From Candidatus Riflebacteria bacterium HGW-Riflebacteria-2 (GTDB lineage Bacteria > Muiribacteriota > Ozemobacteria > Ozemobacterales > Ozemobacteraceae), in assembly GCA_002839435.1 (NCBI GenBank), contig PGYA01000008.1:62001-126000 (forward strand): DNA of 64,000 nt. Direction: 5' to 3'. The notes under the pieces were generated by a model. It had not been told where the DNA came from. It saw only the letters and a list, made by a program, of their open reading frames with translations, and ran no database searches. A program made the position numbers and the translations under genes. This document shows, one piece after another, positions 1 to 9,501 of the stretch. The stretch's first letter is position 1, and each line of letters begins with the position of its first letter.

Positions 1-2923
1 TGCTTTCACTCTCGACAGGCTTATCAAAACAGCTTATCACAGCCATGGTCATATCATCACGGCAATCCGCTGCTCCGACCCGCCCTTTTACTGCAGCTAT
101 CACCTCATCATACCATGCTTTCGGGCAATGACTGCGATTTTTCACAAGGTCGTTAATAAAATCTGAAAAACCGGTTTCACTGTTGCGGTATAAGCCGCCG
201 CTGTATAGTATCAGGCTCCCACCCGGTTTCAGGCTGAAAGTTTTAAGGCAGCAGACAGTTTTGCGACCGGTTCCCAGTGGGGTTGAAGGCATATCGGCAA
301 CATTTGCATCGCCATCAACAGGATCAATCGTGACCGGGAAACAATGTCCGGCATTGGCAACAGTGACTTCAGATTTGCGACAATCGAGAAGAGCACACTG
401 CATCGTCATGCACTTCCGGCCGGCACGACTGCTCAATTCACGCAAAAGAGTATCGAGACGCACCAGCAATTTTTCCGGCTGATCATAGAGGCGGTTCAGT
501 TTTAAAATACAAGCCTTAACATAAGCCAGTATAAGGCTTACCCCGATGCCGCTACCGGCAACATCACCTATAACAATCATTACCCGTTGATCGGTAAGCT
601 GCTCAACCGCAAGATAATCTCCGGAAAAATTATACTGACTGATGCTGGCAGCAAACCACTTGACTTGGCCAGTCTGTGCCGGCTCAGACATGTTGTCACT
701 GAGTTTTTCCTGAACGGTCGAAGCAACCTGCAGTTCTTCAAGATCGACAAGTGTGGTGTTGAACACCTTAGCCAGATTACCAAATTCGTCACCGCCAAGA
801 TCTGCCAGGCGAAAGGCAAAATCACGTTTCTGGAGCGCAACGATGCCTCGTTGCAGCTCAGCAAGAGGTAAAAGTATCGACCGCGCAACAAAAAGTCCCA
901 TAGCCAGCGAAACCAGAATACTGACAATCGCCAGAGCAACGAAAAGCTGTTTTTTTCGACTGACTTCGCGATCTATGGCCGAAATGGGATAAAGACCAAT
1001 CAGACGTATAGTATCTATTGAACTGCATTTAAGCCCCATGAGCAGATGTTTTTCACCTTCCCAGTCGCAAAAATCGACTTCAGCCCCTGATCTTTCGCGC
1101 AGCTTGGCAGAATAGAGTCGTAACTGCTGGTGATCGAGTAATTCAGGCGGATTTGCGTAACGAAAGTCTTCGTCTACCGCCATGACCTTTATTCCGAGCG
1201 GATTTCGATTAAAATCAGTGATAAGCTGATCGATGTAATGCCTGTGCAGCTGATGGGCATTCCACAGATAAAGAAAAACATAGTTGGCCAGCCCACTGTC
1301 GGGGTCTCTGAAAAGGTCAATATAAGCAGGGAAGTAGCGAAACCCCATTCCCCACTGCCAGAAAGAACCGGTTGCCGCAAAAAATTCCTGAAACATTTCA
1401 TGAGGGCGTAACTGCCCAAGCGACTCGGCAATGAGTTCAACCTGAGCCACCATCATTTCAGAAATCGATTTTCGATTAAGCACCGCCAGATAATACTGCC
1501 CAAGCTTGCCCATAGAATCGACAAGCGTCTGCATCGATTTGTAACGGGCCCAGTCCATATTGATTTCTTCGATGAACTTGCCGTCTTTCATTATTCCAAG
1601 CTCACTGCCAATGTAAGGCGTGCTGCTTCCGATCAGGAAAAGGCGAAAAGGCTCACCCGACTGTGCCTGCAGAAATTCGGCAATGTTGCTGCGATCAGGG
1701 CGGTGATTGGTTACACGCTGCTCCAGCTTATCGAGAGCTTTTCGCACCCGGCGTAGCTGACGCGAATATTCGCTGACAAACATTTCATCGATATTCTGCA
1801 GATAGGTGACCCCTTTGCTGAAACTTTCAGCCTGCAGATAAAGCCGATACTGACCGAGATAATCATAGCCAACAAGAGCCATTATCAGCAGCGAAACAGC
1901 ATTTGACAGCACAAAAAGAATTATCAACTGTCTTCTGATATTCAGATTAATGCTGCTGCCACAGCAGATAACCCGAAAACTGCGCCAGAGCACATACAAT
2001 GCCAGCACCAGAAAAAGCATTATGCCGCAACGCGCCCGGGTGCTTATAACAAGCCGTTCGATGCTGGCGGCATCGATGTAACAGAAGCCACAAAGGTCTG
2101 TACGCAGGGCATTTTTGAACACATACCAGTCGCGCACTCTGATGGGATTTTCGTAACTACCGCTTATTACCGCAAGTTCAGCTGTCGAAAAGTCCGCAGA
2201 ACCCTCACCCAGCCAGACACCGTCTTTTACGGCCCCAAGTCGCATATCAGAACTTCTGGCCACAACGCTCATAAAAAATTTGAGCCCAGGCAGGCCCTTG
2301 ACGATGTCATGTTCAAAAAAGGTTGCCAGACCCATGCGTGGTCGCGTTCTTATCCAGGCAAGTTTTTTCTTAAGAGAACTGTCTGAAAAAATAAGCCGGA
2401 TGTTTCTGCCAGAATAGCACCTTTGATAAAGCTCCGGGAAAAACTGCGGCCCGAAAATCTTGCGCAGATTAGCAGTTGCCCTGGCATCGGCCACCTCTAT
2501 CTTGCGCCTGCCGATGCCGAGAAGGGTCTGCCAGGCGTATTTCATATCAGAACCAGTGCTGCGCCAGTCGAAATCGGCCGAATGAACGCTGCCATTCTTA
2601 TCCCAGATCATGTATTCAAAATTTATACCACTGCTGCTACGCAACTGTTCAAGATCTTTCTGCAGCTGCCCGGGATTTTTTGCGCTCTGAAACGTCTGGT
2701 TCATGAGAGAGCATATATAGAGATGGGCATCAGCTGAAACCCGTAGGTTTTCAAGAATGTCAGCAGCTGCGATCTGGTAACGGCGCAAAGCAGATTCAGC
2801 ATGCAGTTTTTCGAGGTAGACAAACGCCTGCCATGCTACCAGCAGCGGCACAGCTACCGCAAAGAATGCAAACTTCAGCCAGTTTGCGACACATCTGCTC
2901 CTGTCTGTATCAATCATTTTCAT
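1..2923 (-). CDS. Membrane SpoIIE/PP2C-type phosphatase with HAMP domain (partial at left edge)
   Basis: The minus frame is open from ATG 2923 to the window edge, giving 974 visible codons and no stop. There is an N-terminal membrane segment, then a long variable sensor region with further hydrophobic segments, then a last membrane segment followed by a HAMP domain (LPLAELQRGIVALQKRDF, then GDEFGNLAKVFN). A PP2C/SpoIIE domain follows and ends near a DDMT motif only a few codons from the edge, so little is missing. It probably dephosphorylates a STAS anti-sigma antagonist. The motif that reads GDVAGHG in the neighbour reads GDVAGSG here. It is a tandem paralogue of the next gene and overlaps its end by 14 bp. 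No clear ribosome site was seen; ATG 2917 is an alternative start. Confidence 0.85.
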   Translation of the reverse strand, partial: MKMIDTDRSRCVANWLKFAFFAVAVPLLVAWQAFVYLEKLHAESALRRYQIAAADILENLRVSADAHLYICSLMNQTFQSAKNPGQLQKDLEQLRSSSGINFEYMIWDKNGSVHSADFDWRSTGSDMKYAWQTLLGIGRRKIEVADARATANLRKIFGPQFFPELYQRCYSGRNIRLIFSDSSLKKKLAWIRTRPRMGLATFFEHDIVKGLPGLKFFMSVVARSSDMRLGAVKDGVWLGEGSADFSTAELAVISGSYENPIRVRDWYVFKNALRTDLCGFCYIDAASIERLVISTRARCGIMLFLVLALYVLWRSFRVICCGSSINLNIRRQLIILFVLSNAVSLLIMALVGYDYLGQYRLYLQAESFSKGVTYLQNIDEMFVSEYSRQLRRVRKALDKLEQRVTNHRPDRSNIAEFLQAQSGEPFRLFLIGSSTPYIGSELGIMKDGKFIEEINMDWARYKSMQTLVDSMGKLGQYYLAVLNRKSISEMMVAQVELIAESLGQLRPHEMFQEFFAATGSFWQWGMGFRYFPAYIDLFRDPDSGLANYVFLYLWNAHQLHRHYIDQLITDFNRNPLGIKVMAVDEDFRYANPPELLDHQQLRLYSAKLRERSGAEVDFCDWEGEKHLLMGLKCSSIDTIRLIGLYPISAIDREVSRKKQLFVALAIVSILVSLAMGLFVARSILLPLAELQRGIVALQKRDFAFRLADLGGDEFGNLAKVFNTTLVDLEELQVASTVQEKLSDNMSEPAQTGQVKWFAASISQYNFSGDYLAVEQLTDQRVMIVIGDVAGSGIGVSLILAYVKACILKLNRLYDQPEKLLVRLDTLLRELSSRAGRKCMTMQCALLDCRKSEVTVANAGHCFPVTIDPVDGDANVADMPSTPLGTGRKTVCCLKTFSLKPGGSLILYSGGLYRNSETGFSDFINDLVKNRSHCPKAWYDEVIAAVKGRVGAADCRDDMTMAVISCFDKPVESES

Positions 2924-5792
2924 ATTTAAGCATCAGAAAAGTGATGTCATCGTCCTGAGTGGCTGCCCAACCGAGGTAACCACGGTAAATGCCTTCCCAC
3001 CAGGTCTCGAGATCAGCGTGCCAGCTTGCCAGCAGCAGTTGCTCAAAACGCGAAAAGTCGAATACTTCTCCTCTGGAGTTGCTGGCTTCGATTATGCCGT
3101 CGGTATACAGAATAAGAGAATCACCGGGCATCAACTGCCCGCTGACTTCTACATATGGCCGGCGGGCAATACTTCCCAGCGGCATTCCAACTGCTTTAAT
3201 GTAATTCACCCGGTCGCACGTGGCACTGACCACAACCGGGTAGCACTGCCCGGCATTTGCCACCCTGAACTCACCGGTCTGATGGTTTACTTCAAGACAA
3301 AGCGCCGTCATCATACGCTTCCAGCCTTTTTCTTTGAGGTGTATAAAAAGTGAATTGGCGCTTTTCAGCAACTCGGCCGGCCCTGCTTGTCTGGCTTCAT
3401 CCGATGAAGCAACCACCGCCTTGGCCATGGCCATAACCAGAGCAGCCGGAATCCCGTGCCCGGCGACATCGCCAAAATACACGCCAAAGCGCTGGTCATC
3501 AACTTTAAAGTAATCATAATAGTCGCCGCCCATTTTGCTCATAAAAATCGAGCGAGCAAAAAGACTGATACGGCCAAACTTCTCCCTGCCGGGGGGCAGA
3601 AGACTTTCCTGAACGGCAGTGCCCACGGCCAGCTCATGCATACCAGCAATAGTATTGTTGAAAGTGGAGGTAAGTTCGCCAAATTCATCGCCGGAAGAAT
3701 AATCGATGCGAAACTCGAAATCGCGCCGTGCAATAGAGCGCATTCCCTTTGACAGGGCATTTACCGGCAGCAGCAGACGTCCTGAAAAAAACCTGACGAT
3801 AACAAGAACGATGAGAATACTTAACAAACCGGCCAGGATGAAGTTTCTTCGCAATTCATCGATTTCGGCGAGAATGATTGAACTTGGATACAATGCCATG
3901 ATGATGGCATCTGAAAGCTCTATTCCAACAAGGGAAGTCGCTACAAATTGTTTTCCGGCCAGACTGAAATTGTTTTCTGTGATCAGCTTGCGTGATTGGG
4001 TGCTGTGCATTATGCTGCGCACCTGACGCTCATGTTCAGAACCTGGCGGGAAAATAGATTCAGTTCCCTTTTCCATTACCAGCAGCTGTCTTGGGCTGAT
4101 TTTCCGGTTTATTTCTTCGAGATGCTGATGAAAAAAGGCTCTTTGCAGATCTCCGGGGCGCCATGTAATCACGAGAAAGCCCCACGAATCATGCCGGGAA
4201 CGATCGCCCAGCATTTCCAGATAAGTCCAGCGCATACCTGAGCCAAAATTCTGCGGGCTTATGTTGCCAAGATGCTCAAGAACTCCCGCATAAAGACCAG
4301 CATCATCAGTTATCTTCTCGAGCATGGTTCGTCTGGCAGCGACAAAATTTTCATCCGCGTGGTTGAAAAATTCCAGACAACCCTTGAAAAAGTCTCTGAT
4401 GACCTTAACTGAATTTGCGAGCGCCTCGGCACCAGCCTGCATGATCTGGTTTCCATCACGGTCATAAACATAAGTCTCACCCGGGTTGAAGGTGAGAACA
4501 TATGTCTTCAGCCTTTCAACCTCTTCATCAGGCCACTTCGCACTGCCATATTGCCGGTTCTTTTCGCGCACAAAGTCAGTAATGAGACTGGCCATTTTCT
4601 CGCGGCCATCAGGGTAACCATTGTCAAACTGTTTGATGATCCTTACCGACTGATCATGTGTAGCATTGATCAGAGAATTCTTTTTCTGATCGAAAAATTC
4701 ATAGGCCGTGGCCGCCAGAATAAGCATAGGCAAGCCATTTGCAAAAAGGAACAGCAGCAGAAGCTTCTGTCGTACCGACAGCGCGAAGTCGGCGTAGCGC
4801 AGGCTCATGCACCAGACTAAGAAAGCCACCAGGATCAGCCAACGGATCATTCTGAGCATAAACTCGGCAGTTGCACGATCTGGACTGACAAGATTCTCAT
4901 GCTTGTCAAGAAGCGAAAAGACGATCAGGCGCGGCGATATCTGGCGAAAGAAGATCAGGCTACGCTCGCTGTTGACAAATTCAACCGCAGAATTAGCATA
5001 AGTATTTGCCTGCATTACCATCTCTTCCTGATGGGTGTCTATGCCATAAACAGTCATCTGCTGAGTATCGAACAAACCCATACGGCAGGCTTCACCGCTT
5101 CTGTTATAGCGGTCTATGATCAAACGCGGGCCAATATCCAGCCCGGTCAGATCACGATGTATAAAAGCTACCATTGTAAAATTTTTGAAGCTCTGATACC
5201 AGAGTAGACTTTTTTCAGGATCTTCGCTGGCTCTTATGCAACTGCCCAGATAGCCTTCAAGCAGAGGCAGGCTCAGGTGTTTTTCCATAAGAAACTGACC
5301 GAAATAGCCGCGTATGAGGCTAATACGACTGCGTACTTCGTCGAGACGATCAGGATAAGGAATTATCACCCTGGCGACATGATCATTAACACTTGAAATA
5401 ACCTGATACATGCCTTTTAGAACATACTGAAAACGTTTTTCATCCGACATGTCTTCAAGAATACGCCCGGCCGCGTCATAAATGACGAACCTGAACATAC
5501 CAGGATAGGTGGCCCGATAATAGCCTAGGCGATGACGGCATGCTTCCAATGGACTGGCAGCTCTGTCAGCCTTGCGAAAATCTGCCTGCAGCATGCCGTG
5601 AAAGAATCTGTCGTCAGAATTATACTTACTGATCTGGTCGAGAGAATCCCGCATCTTGTCTCGCCACTCACCGGTCTGGCGCTCACGTACCAGGCTGTAA
5701 TGGCTGAACATTGCGACATACAATAAGCCAACCGGAAAAATAAGGCCGTAAACAAGCCGGGCTAACAGGTTGAACCAGTAACTTCTGCGCAA
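2910..5792 (-). CDS. Membrane SpoIIE/PP2C-type serine phosphatase with HAMP domain
   Basis: About 960 residues. A signal-anchor segment lies at residues 12-30, two membrane segments near the middle (MIRWLILVAFLVWCMSL and LLLLFLFANGLPMLILA) and one before a HAMP domain (around 650-720, containing GDEFGELTSTFNN). The last 225 residues are a SpoIIE phosphatase with metal-binding motifs GGDYYDYF, GDVAGHG, LYTDGI and DDDITFL. By family knowledge such proteins dephosphorylate STAS-domain antagonists in response to a stimulus; an RsbW-like kinase and a STAS protein occur at 39.3-40.2 kb. Two TTG codons can start it: 5798 sits against the GGGAG ribosome site, while 5792 has 7-base spacing and is preferred. 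It has a tandem paralogue downstream. Confidence 0.9.
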   Translation of the reverse strand: MRRSYWFNLLARLVYGLIFPVGLLYVAMFSHYSLVRERQTGEWRDKMRDSLDQISKYNSDDRFFHGMLQADFRKADRAASPLEACRHRLGYYRATYPGMFRFVIYDAAGRILEDMSDEKRFQYVLKGMYQVISSVNDHVARVIIPYPDRLDEVRSRISLIRGYFGQFLMEKHLSLPLLEGYLGSCIRASEDPEKSLLWYQSFKNFTMVAFIHRDLTGLDIGPRLIIDRYNRSGEACRMGLFDTQQMTVYGIDTHQEEMVMQANTYANSAVEFVNSERSLIFFRQISPRLIVFSLLDKHENLVSPDRATAEFMLRMIRWLILVAFLVWCMSLRYADFALSVRQKLLLLFLFANGLPMLILAATAYEFFDQKKNSLINATHDQSVRIIKQFDNGYPDGREKMASLITDFVREKNRQYGSAKWPDEEVERLKTYVLTFNPGETYVYDRDGNQIMQAGAEALANSVKVIRDFFKGCLEFFNHADENFVAARRTMLEKITDDAGLYAGVLEHLGNISPQNFGSGMRWTYLEMLGDRSRHDSWGFLVITWRPGDLQRAFFHQHLEEINRKISPRQLLVMEKGTESIFPPGSEHERQVRSIMHSTQSRKLITENNFSLAGKQFVATSLVGIELSDAIIMALYPSSIILAEIDELRRNFILAGLLSILIVLVIVRFFSGRLLLPVNALSKGMRSIARRDFEFRIDYSSGDEFGELTSTFNNTIAGMHELAVGTAVQESLLPPGREKFGRISLFARSIFMSKMGGDYYDYFKVDDQRFGVYFGDVAGHGIPAALVMAMAKAVVASSDEARQAGPAELLKSANSLFIHLKEKGWKRMMTALCLEVNHQTGEFRVANAGQCYPVVVSATCDRVNYIKAVGMPLGSIARRPYVEVSGQLMPGDSLILYTDGIIEASNSRGEVFDFSRFEQLLLASWHADLETWWEGIYRGYLGWAATQDDDITFLMLKYEND

Positions 5793-5924
5793 TTTCAAGC
5801 TCCCGGCAAAAAGTCTTGAGTCAATAATACTCGCCGCCCTGTATTTTACACGAAATTTTACAGAATTACTCGACCATCCTCAAATTGTTGCTGGCGTTTT
5901 TTATTAAGCGCACGATAAATAACA

Positions 5925-5955
5925 AAAGGGCCTGCAGCGAGCTACAGACCCTTTG
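5925..5955 (-). terminator. Rho-independent terminator after rubredoxin
   Basis: On the minus strand, AAAGGGTCTGTAG pairs with CTGCAGGCCCTTT around a CTCG loop, with two G-T pairs. It lies 41 bp beyond the rubredoxin stop and is followed by a short, weak T-run. Confidence 0.7.
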
Positions 5956-5995
5956 TTTAAAAGGTTGTGTGAACGGTCTTAAACAGACGCCTCTA

Positions 5996-6154
5996 TCACA
6001 TTTTTTCGAACTGATCCTTGCCAACGCCACAGGCTGGGCAGACCCAGTCAGCGGGTACCTTTTCGAAAGGAGTTCCCGGGGGAACACCGTTATCGGGATC
6101 ACCAACAGCCGGATCGTATTCATAACCACAAACGGTGCAAACATATTTATCCAT
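5996..6154 (-). CDS. Rubredoxin
   Basis: A 52-residue protein, of normal length for a rubredoxin. It begins [19 protein letters not shown] and carries two CxxCG knuckles (YVCTVCGY and WVCPACGV), whose four cysteines bind a single iron atom. The conserved PxxWxCPxCG pattern is complete. Rubredoxins are small cytoplasmic one-electron carriers, often serving oxygen- or superoxide-detoxifying reductases in anaerobes; no such partner is adjacent. The start is decided by a strong GGAGGT site just upstream. The gene is followed by a terminator, and the CheW gene lies 23 bp upstream, so the two could be co-transcribed. Its presence suggests an anaerobic or microaerobic lifestyle, which is inference. 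Confidence 0.97.
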   Translation of the reverse strand: MDKYVCTVCGYEYDPAVGDPDNGVPPGTPFEKVPADWVCPACGVGKDQFEKM

Positions 6155-6177
6155 TAGAATTACCTCCGTTAAATTTT

Positions 6178-6693
6178 TCAGAAAGATTCTACAACTGTCT
6201 GCAGAATTTCAATCTCATTTTTTTCGAGCCACATGTCTATCATGAGAACCGGGTATCTGACGTTGTCGATGACCGCCATGCGAAATTCCCGGTCTTCATC
6301 TCTTTCAGCTGTGGACGACTCGACGACCCCATCTCTGAGACGATACTCAATTTCATCGGCCATCATGGCTACCTGCGCCCCTGATTTAAAGGTAAAAAGA
6401 AGCAGACGCGAACTGTCTTCGATTTGATAATCAGCCGCAAGACCAATGCGTGAACGCAAATTTATCACCGGAATTACCACCCCGCGAACGTTGACAACAC
6501 CCTTGAGAAATTCTGAGCGCTGCGGAATATCAAGCAAAGATACCGGCATGGAAACTTCTTCGACGTCAACAGCAGGAATTGCAAAAGCCCGGCGCGACAT
6601 TTTAAAGATGAAAAATTTTTCAAGCCGACCATCACCGCTCTTGTCACGAACGTTCTGGGCGATTCTCTTAATAAGCGGCAATATCTGTGACAT
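6178..6693 (-). CDS. CheW-like chemotaxis coupling protein
   Basis: 171 residues. After a short lead ([20 protein letters not shown]) comes a single CheW domain covering almost the whole protein, with the typical [21 protein letters not shown] opening strands, the [18 protein letters not shown] core and a C-terminal IDMWLE. CheW couples receptors to the CheA kinase, but no cheA or receptor gene is in the window, so this may serve another signalling array. The frame is open further upstream; ATG 6693 was chosen because the domain begins there and AGGAAAAG precedes it. Confidence 0.9.
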   Translation of the reverse strand: MSQILPLIKRIAQNVRDKSGDGRLEKFFIFKMSRRAFAIPAVDVEEVSMPVSLLDIPQRSEFLKGVVNVRGVVIPVINLRSRIGLAADYQIEDSSRLLLFTFKSGAQVAMMADEIEYRLRDGVVESSTAERDEDREFRMAVIDNVRYPVLMIDMWLEKNEIEILQTVVESF

Positions 6694-6797
6694 ATCTGCT
6701 TTTCCTGTGTGTGATTGGTTCCGACACCCGAGTGCCTGTGAGTATTTATATATAACAGAAAACTCCAGGATAAAAAAGGCTAAATATTCAGAACCGA

Positions 6798-7379
6798 TTA
6801 AAGCTGCAGAAAGGCCTTGAGCTTTTCGACAGCACGGGCGCGGTGGCTGATAGCATTTTTTTCTTGAGCTGCCAGCTGAGCAACCGAGCAATCACGATCA
6901 GGCAGCATAAAAACCGGGTCATAGCCAAAGCCACCACTGCCAAGGCATTCAAAACCGATATAACCATCAACAGTGCCAACGAACTCGTGCGCAACGCCCT
7001 GTTTATCAATATAAACTATCACGCAGCGAAAACGGGCCGTGCGCTTATGGACAGGCAGGTCAGCGAGCTCACTCAGAAGTTTGGCGATGTTGCGCGGATG
7101 ATTGGCATCAGGCCCGGAAAAACGGGCAGAATGTATGCCGGGACGGCCGGCAAGCGCATCGACCTCAAGTCCTGAATCATCGGCAAATACTGGCTCTTTA
7201 ACCTTTTCCCAGAGCGCGCGCGCTTTCAGTTCAGCATTCGCCCGATATGAATCACCATTTTCATCGATTTCAGGAAACTCAGGCAGATCAAGCAGCGTTT
7301 TTATTTTGCATGTCGATCCAAGTATATGCGCGATTTCTTCGGCCTTGTGAGCATTTCTGGTGGAGACCCAGAGATTCAT
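6798..7379 (-). CDS. rdgB: XTP/dITP diphosphatase (Ham1/RdgB family)
   Basis: 193 residues, the family's normal length. It shows the N-terminal STRNAHKAEEI substrate loop, FADDSGLEVDALAGRPGIHSARF with the metal-binding Asp residues, GGFGYDPVF, and the C-terminal SHRARA motif. The enzyme hydrolyses non-canonical purine triphosphates (XTP, dITP, ITP) to monophosphates, keeping them out of DNA and RNA. Its ATG overlaps the rph stop codon by 4 bp (ATGA), so the two are translationally coupled. The rph-rdgB pairing is a common bacterial arrangement. Nothing in the sequence looks degenerate. Confidence 0.97.
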   Translation of the reverse strand: MNLWVSTRNAHKAEEIAHILGSTCKIKTLLDLPEFPEIDENGDSYRANAELKARALWEKVKEPVFADDSGLEVDALAGRPGIHSARFSGPDANHPRNIAKLLSELADLPVHKRTARFRCVIVYIDKQGVAHEFVGTVDGYIGFECLGSGGFGYDPVFMLPDRDCSVAQLAAQEKNAISHRARAVEKLKAFLQL

Positions 7380-8110
7380 TTAATTTTCCCCATGGCCTGG
7401 TTTTGTAGCTCAAGCAGTTTAATGATGCCGGCTTCACCGATTTTAAGCATTTCTTCAAGCTCGGCGCGGCTGAATGTGCCGTCTTCGGCAGTCCCCTGAA
7501 CTTCGATAAAACCACCTTTTGCGTTCATAACCAGATTAAGATCTGTTTCAGCATGCGAATCTTCGATATAGTCTAGATCAAGACAGGGTTTGCCATTGAC
7601 AATTCCTATGCTGACAGCAGCTACCTGATTTATAATCGGGTTTTCGGTGAGTTTGCCCTCAGCCAGAAGTTTCTTGACAGCCATATCGAGAGCCACCATG
7701 GCACCGGTGATTGATGCAGTGCGGGTTCCGCCGTCGGCCTGAAGAACATCGCAGTCAATCATCAGGGTGCGTGGCCCGAGTTTTTTGAGGTCAAGCGCAC
7801 AACGCATCGACCGGCCGATCAGTCGCTGAATCTCATGAACCCGACCTTTAACCGTAGTTTTGCCGTATCCGGCGCGGTCGTTGCGAACCAGCCCGGCAGC
7901 AGGCATCAGCGCATATTCAGCTGTTATCCAGCCCTGGGGAACTTCGCGGGAGGCGACATAAGGAGGAACTTTTTCATCGACCTGCACAGTACACAGAACT
8001 CTGGTATCTCCAAAAGATATCAGAGCTGAGCCGTGTGGGTATTTTACATAGCCGGTCTCTATGCTGACCGGCCTGAGTTGATCGTAAGAGCGACCGTCGT
8101 GTCTGGTCAT
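7376..8110 (-). CDS. rph: Ribonuclease PH
   Basis: 244 residues, the usual size. It begins MTRHDGRSYDQLRPVSIETGYVKYPHGSALISFGDTRVLCTV, the hallmark RNase PH opening. Later motifs include GWITAEYALMPAA, RVHEIQRLIGRSMR, DCDVLQADGGTRTASITGA and VQGTAEDGTFSRAELEEML. It removes nucleotides phosphorolytically from tRNA 3' ends. ATG 8110 follows GGAGGA at good spacing; a TTG seven codons upstream lies before that site and is rejected. It is first in an rph-rdgB operon. The 266 bp upstream, up to the divergent gene at 8377, show no other gene. Confidence 0.97.
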   Translation of the reverse strand: MTRHDGRSYDQLRPVSIETGYVKYPHGSALISFGDTRVLCTVQVDEKVPPYVASREVPQGWITAEYALMPAAGLVRNDRAGYGKTTVKGRVHEIQRLIGRSMRCALDLKKLGPRTLMIDCDVLQADGGTRTASITGAMVALDMAVKKLLAEGKLTENPIINQVAAVSIGIVNGKPCLDLDYIEDSHAETDLNLVMNAKGGFIEVQGTAEDGTFSRAELEEMLKIGEAGIIKLLELQNQAMGKIK

Positions 8111-8376
8111 TATCAGTTCCTCCGAACGCAAATTTTACAAGGCAAAGATATCACGTTGGCCGGAACAGCGAAAGAAAAACTTGCATTTAACAATATTTCA
8201 GACCGCAACAACCGTGAAGCGTAACGGCAAAACCGCACAAGCGGCCGAGACGACACTGTGTACACTTTTTTTAAAAAATTTTTGCGCAGGGGTTACGGGT
8301 TGGCAAAATTATTCTTATACTCAACAACATCATAAATTAAGCATTTCAATAAGAAACCAACTGGAGGTTATAAGTT

Positions 8377-8841
8377 ATGAGTAAAGTGTATAAAACCCTC
8401 GCAGTCCTTCTTCTGGCCCTCGGCTTCTTCGCAGTTTCAGGCGAAATGGACGAAGTAATGGCAGCAAGAAAGAAAAGCAGCCAGTCCTTCTTCAAAAAAG
8501 CAGCCAGAAAAATGAAAAGAAATATCAAGAAAGCCTGCAAAAAGACCAAACGTTCTTTCGTAAAAGCGGGCTCTGCAGTTACCAACAAGATCATGGACGG
8601 CGCTGTAAAAGCCAAATCCAAACTTACCGGCAAAAAAGCCAAAAAGACCTGGGTTAAGGGCCACTACAAAAAAGGCAGCAAGAGCCACACCAAAGGTCAC
8701 TTCCGCAAAGTAAGCAAAAAGGGCGGCAAGAAAAGCTCAAGCTCAGGCTCTAGCAGCAGCAGCGCACCGGCAGTAAGCGGTCAGCCCCTTCCCCCGTCAC
8801 AGGATCCAGTTCTCCCGAATTTCAATCGCTCAAAGAGATAA
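8377..8841 (+). CDS. Small, extremely basic exported protein of unknown function
   Basis: 154 residues and not recognised. A signal peptide is evident (MSKVYKTLAVLLLALGFFAV, likely cleaved near VMAA). The mature part is packed with lysine and arginine: a helical KKAARKMKRNIKKACKKTKR stretch, then two related segments, WVKGHYKKGSKSH and TKGHFRKVSKKGG, a run of serines broken by one glycine, and a proline-rich tail. GGAGG precedes the ATG. A terminator follows at 8879. It is monocistronic and faces away from rph. Binding to nucleic acid or an anionic wall or LPS polymer outside the inner membrane is possible; that is inference from charge alone. Confidence 0.85.
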   Translation: MSKVYKTLAVLLLALGFFAVSGEMDEVMAARKKSSQSFFKKAARKMKRNIKKACKKTKRSFVKAGSAVTNKIMDGAVKAKSKLTGKKAKKTWVKGHYKKGSKSHTKGHFRKVSKKGGKKSSSSGSSSSSAPAVSGQPLPPSQDPVLPNFNRSKR

Positions 8842-8878
8842 TGTGATATAATAGGCCGGTTCTAACAATTTAATCGAA

Positions 8879-8911
8879 GCAGGTTTGTCTCATGAGGCAG
8901 ACCTGTTTTCA
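8879..8911 (+). terminator. Rho-independent terminator
   Basis: CAGGTTTGTCT pairs with AGGCAGACCTG around a CATG loop (11 bp, two G-T pairs), followed by TTTTCATTTT. It ends the basic-protein gene and separates it from the GNAT gene, which argues against any GNAT start before 8911. Confidence 0.8.
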
Positions 8912-8938
8912 TTTTCTGAGAAACCAGGTGTCGAATAT

Positions 8939-9412
8939 ATGAAATCAGATTATTTCAGTGTTGAGGGCCCATTGTTTAACCGAGGCGAGGAATGTGAGAA
9001 GATCCTGAGCCGGCTCCCCGAATGGTTTGGCAGCGGTGAAGCGCTTGCCGGTTACCGCGCCGAAATAGACACCCTGCCGACCTTTATCATCAGGCGGCAA
9101 GACCAGAACTGTGGTTTTATAAGCATCAAGCCACATTTCAAGGAATCAGTTGAGCTTTACGTGCTTGGCCTGCTGCCGGAATTTCACCGGCACGGCATCG
9201 GGAGATCAGCTATCGAATCAGTCACAGAATACTGTCGGGCGCATGGCTACGAATACATGCAGGTAAAAACGGTGAGTTCGTCGAGCAACTGGCCGCATTA
9301 TGAAGAAACCCGCAAGTTTTACCTGTCTCTCGGGTTCAAACCGCTCGAAGAATACCCGATATTCTGGGGCCAGGGCAATCCATGTCTGCAGATGATAAAA
9401 AAAATCACCTGA
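8939..9412 (+). CDS. GNAT-family N-acetyltransferase
   Basis: 157 residues. The central acetyl-CoA fold is recognisable: GFISIKPHFKESVELYVLGLLPEFHRHGIGRSAIESVTEYCRAHG, where RHGIGRS is the pyrophosphate-binding loop (motif A, Q/RxxGxG/A), and later EETRKFYLSLGFKP (motif B). It transfers an acetyl group from acetyl-CoA to an amine; the substrate cannot be told. The frame is open from a TTG at 8885, but that codon lies inside a terminator hairpin. ATG 8939, preceded by AGGTG, is the better start. It is probably transcribed alone. Confidence 0.88.
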   Translation: MKSDYFSVEGPLFNRGEECEKILSRLPEWFGSGEALAGYRAEIDTLPTFIIRRQDQNCGFISIKPHFKESVELYVLGLLPEFHRHGIGRSAIESVTEYCRAHGYEYMQVKTVSSSSNWPHYEETRKFYLSLGFKPLEEYPIFWGQGNPCLQMIKKIT

Positions 9413-9501
9413 GGCTGACAGCCTGACAATTTATTTGCTTGTAAAAATAAGCCTGAATGTTCTATGCTTTGTTACAGAACCTGTGAAGGAGAGTTAGCCG
9501 C

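Noticed and set aside
183..992. Several 79-119 codon frames on both strands
   Set aside because: They lie inside the open minus frame of the SpoIIE-type gene, which has recognisable HAMP and phosphatase motifs; the others have none.
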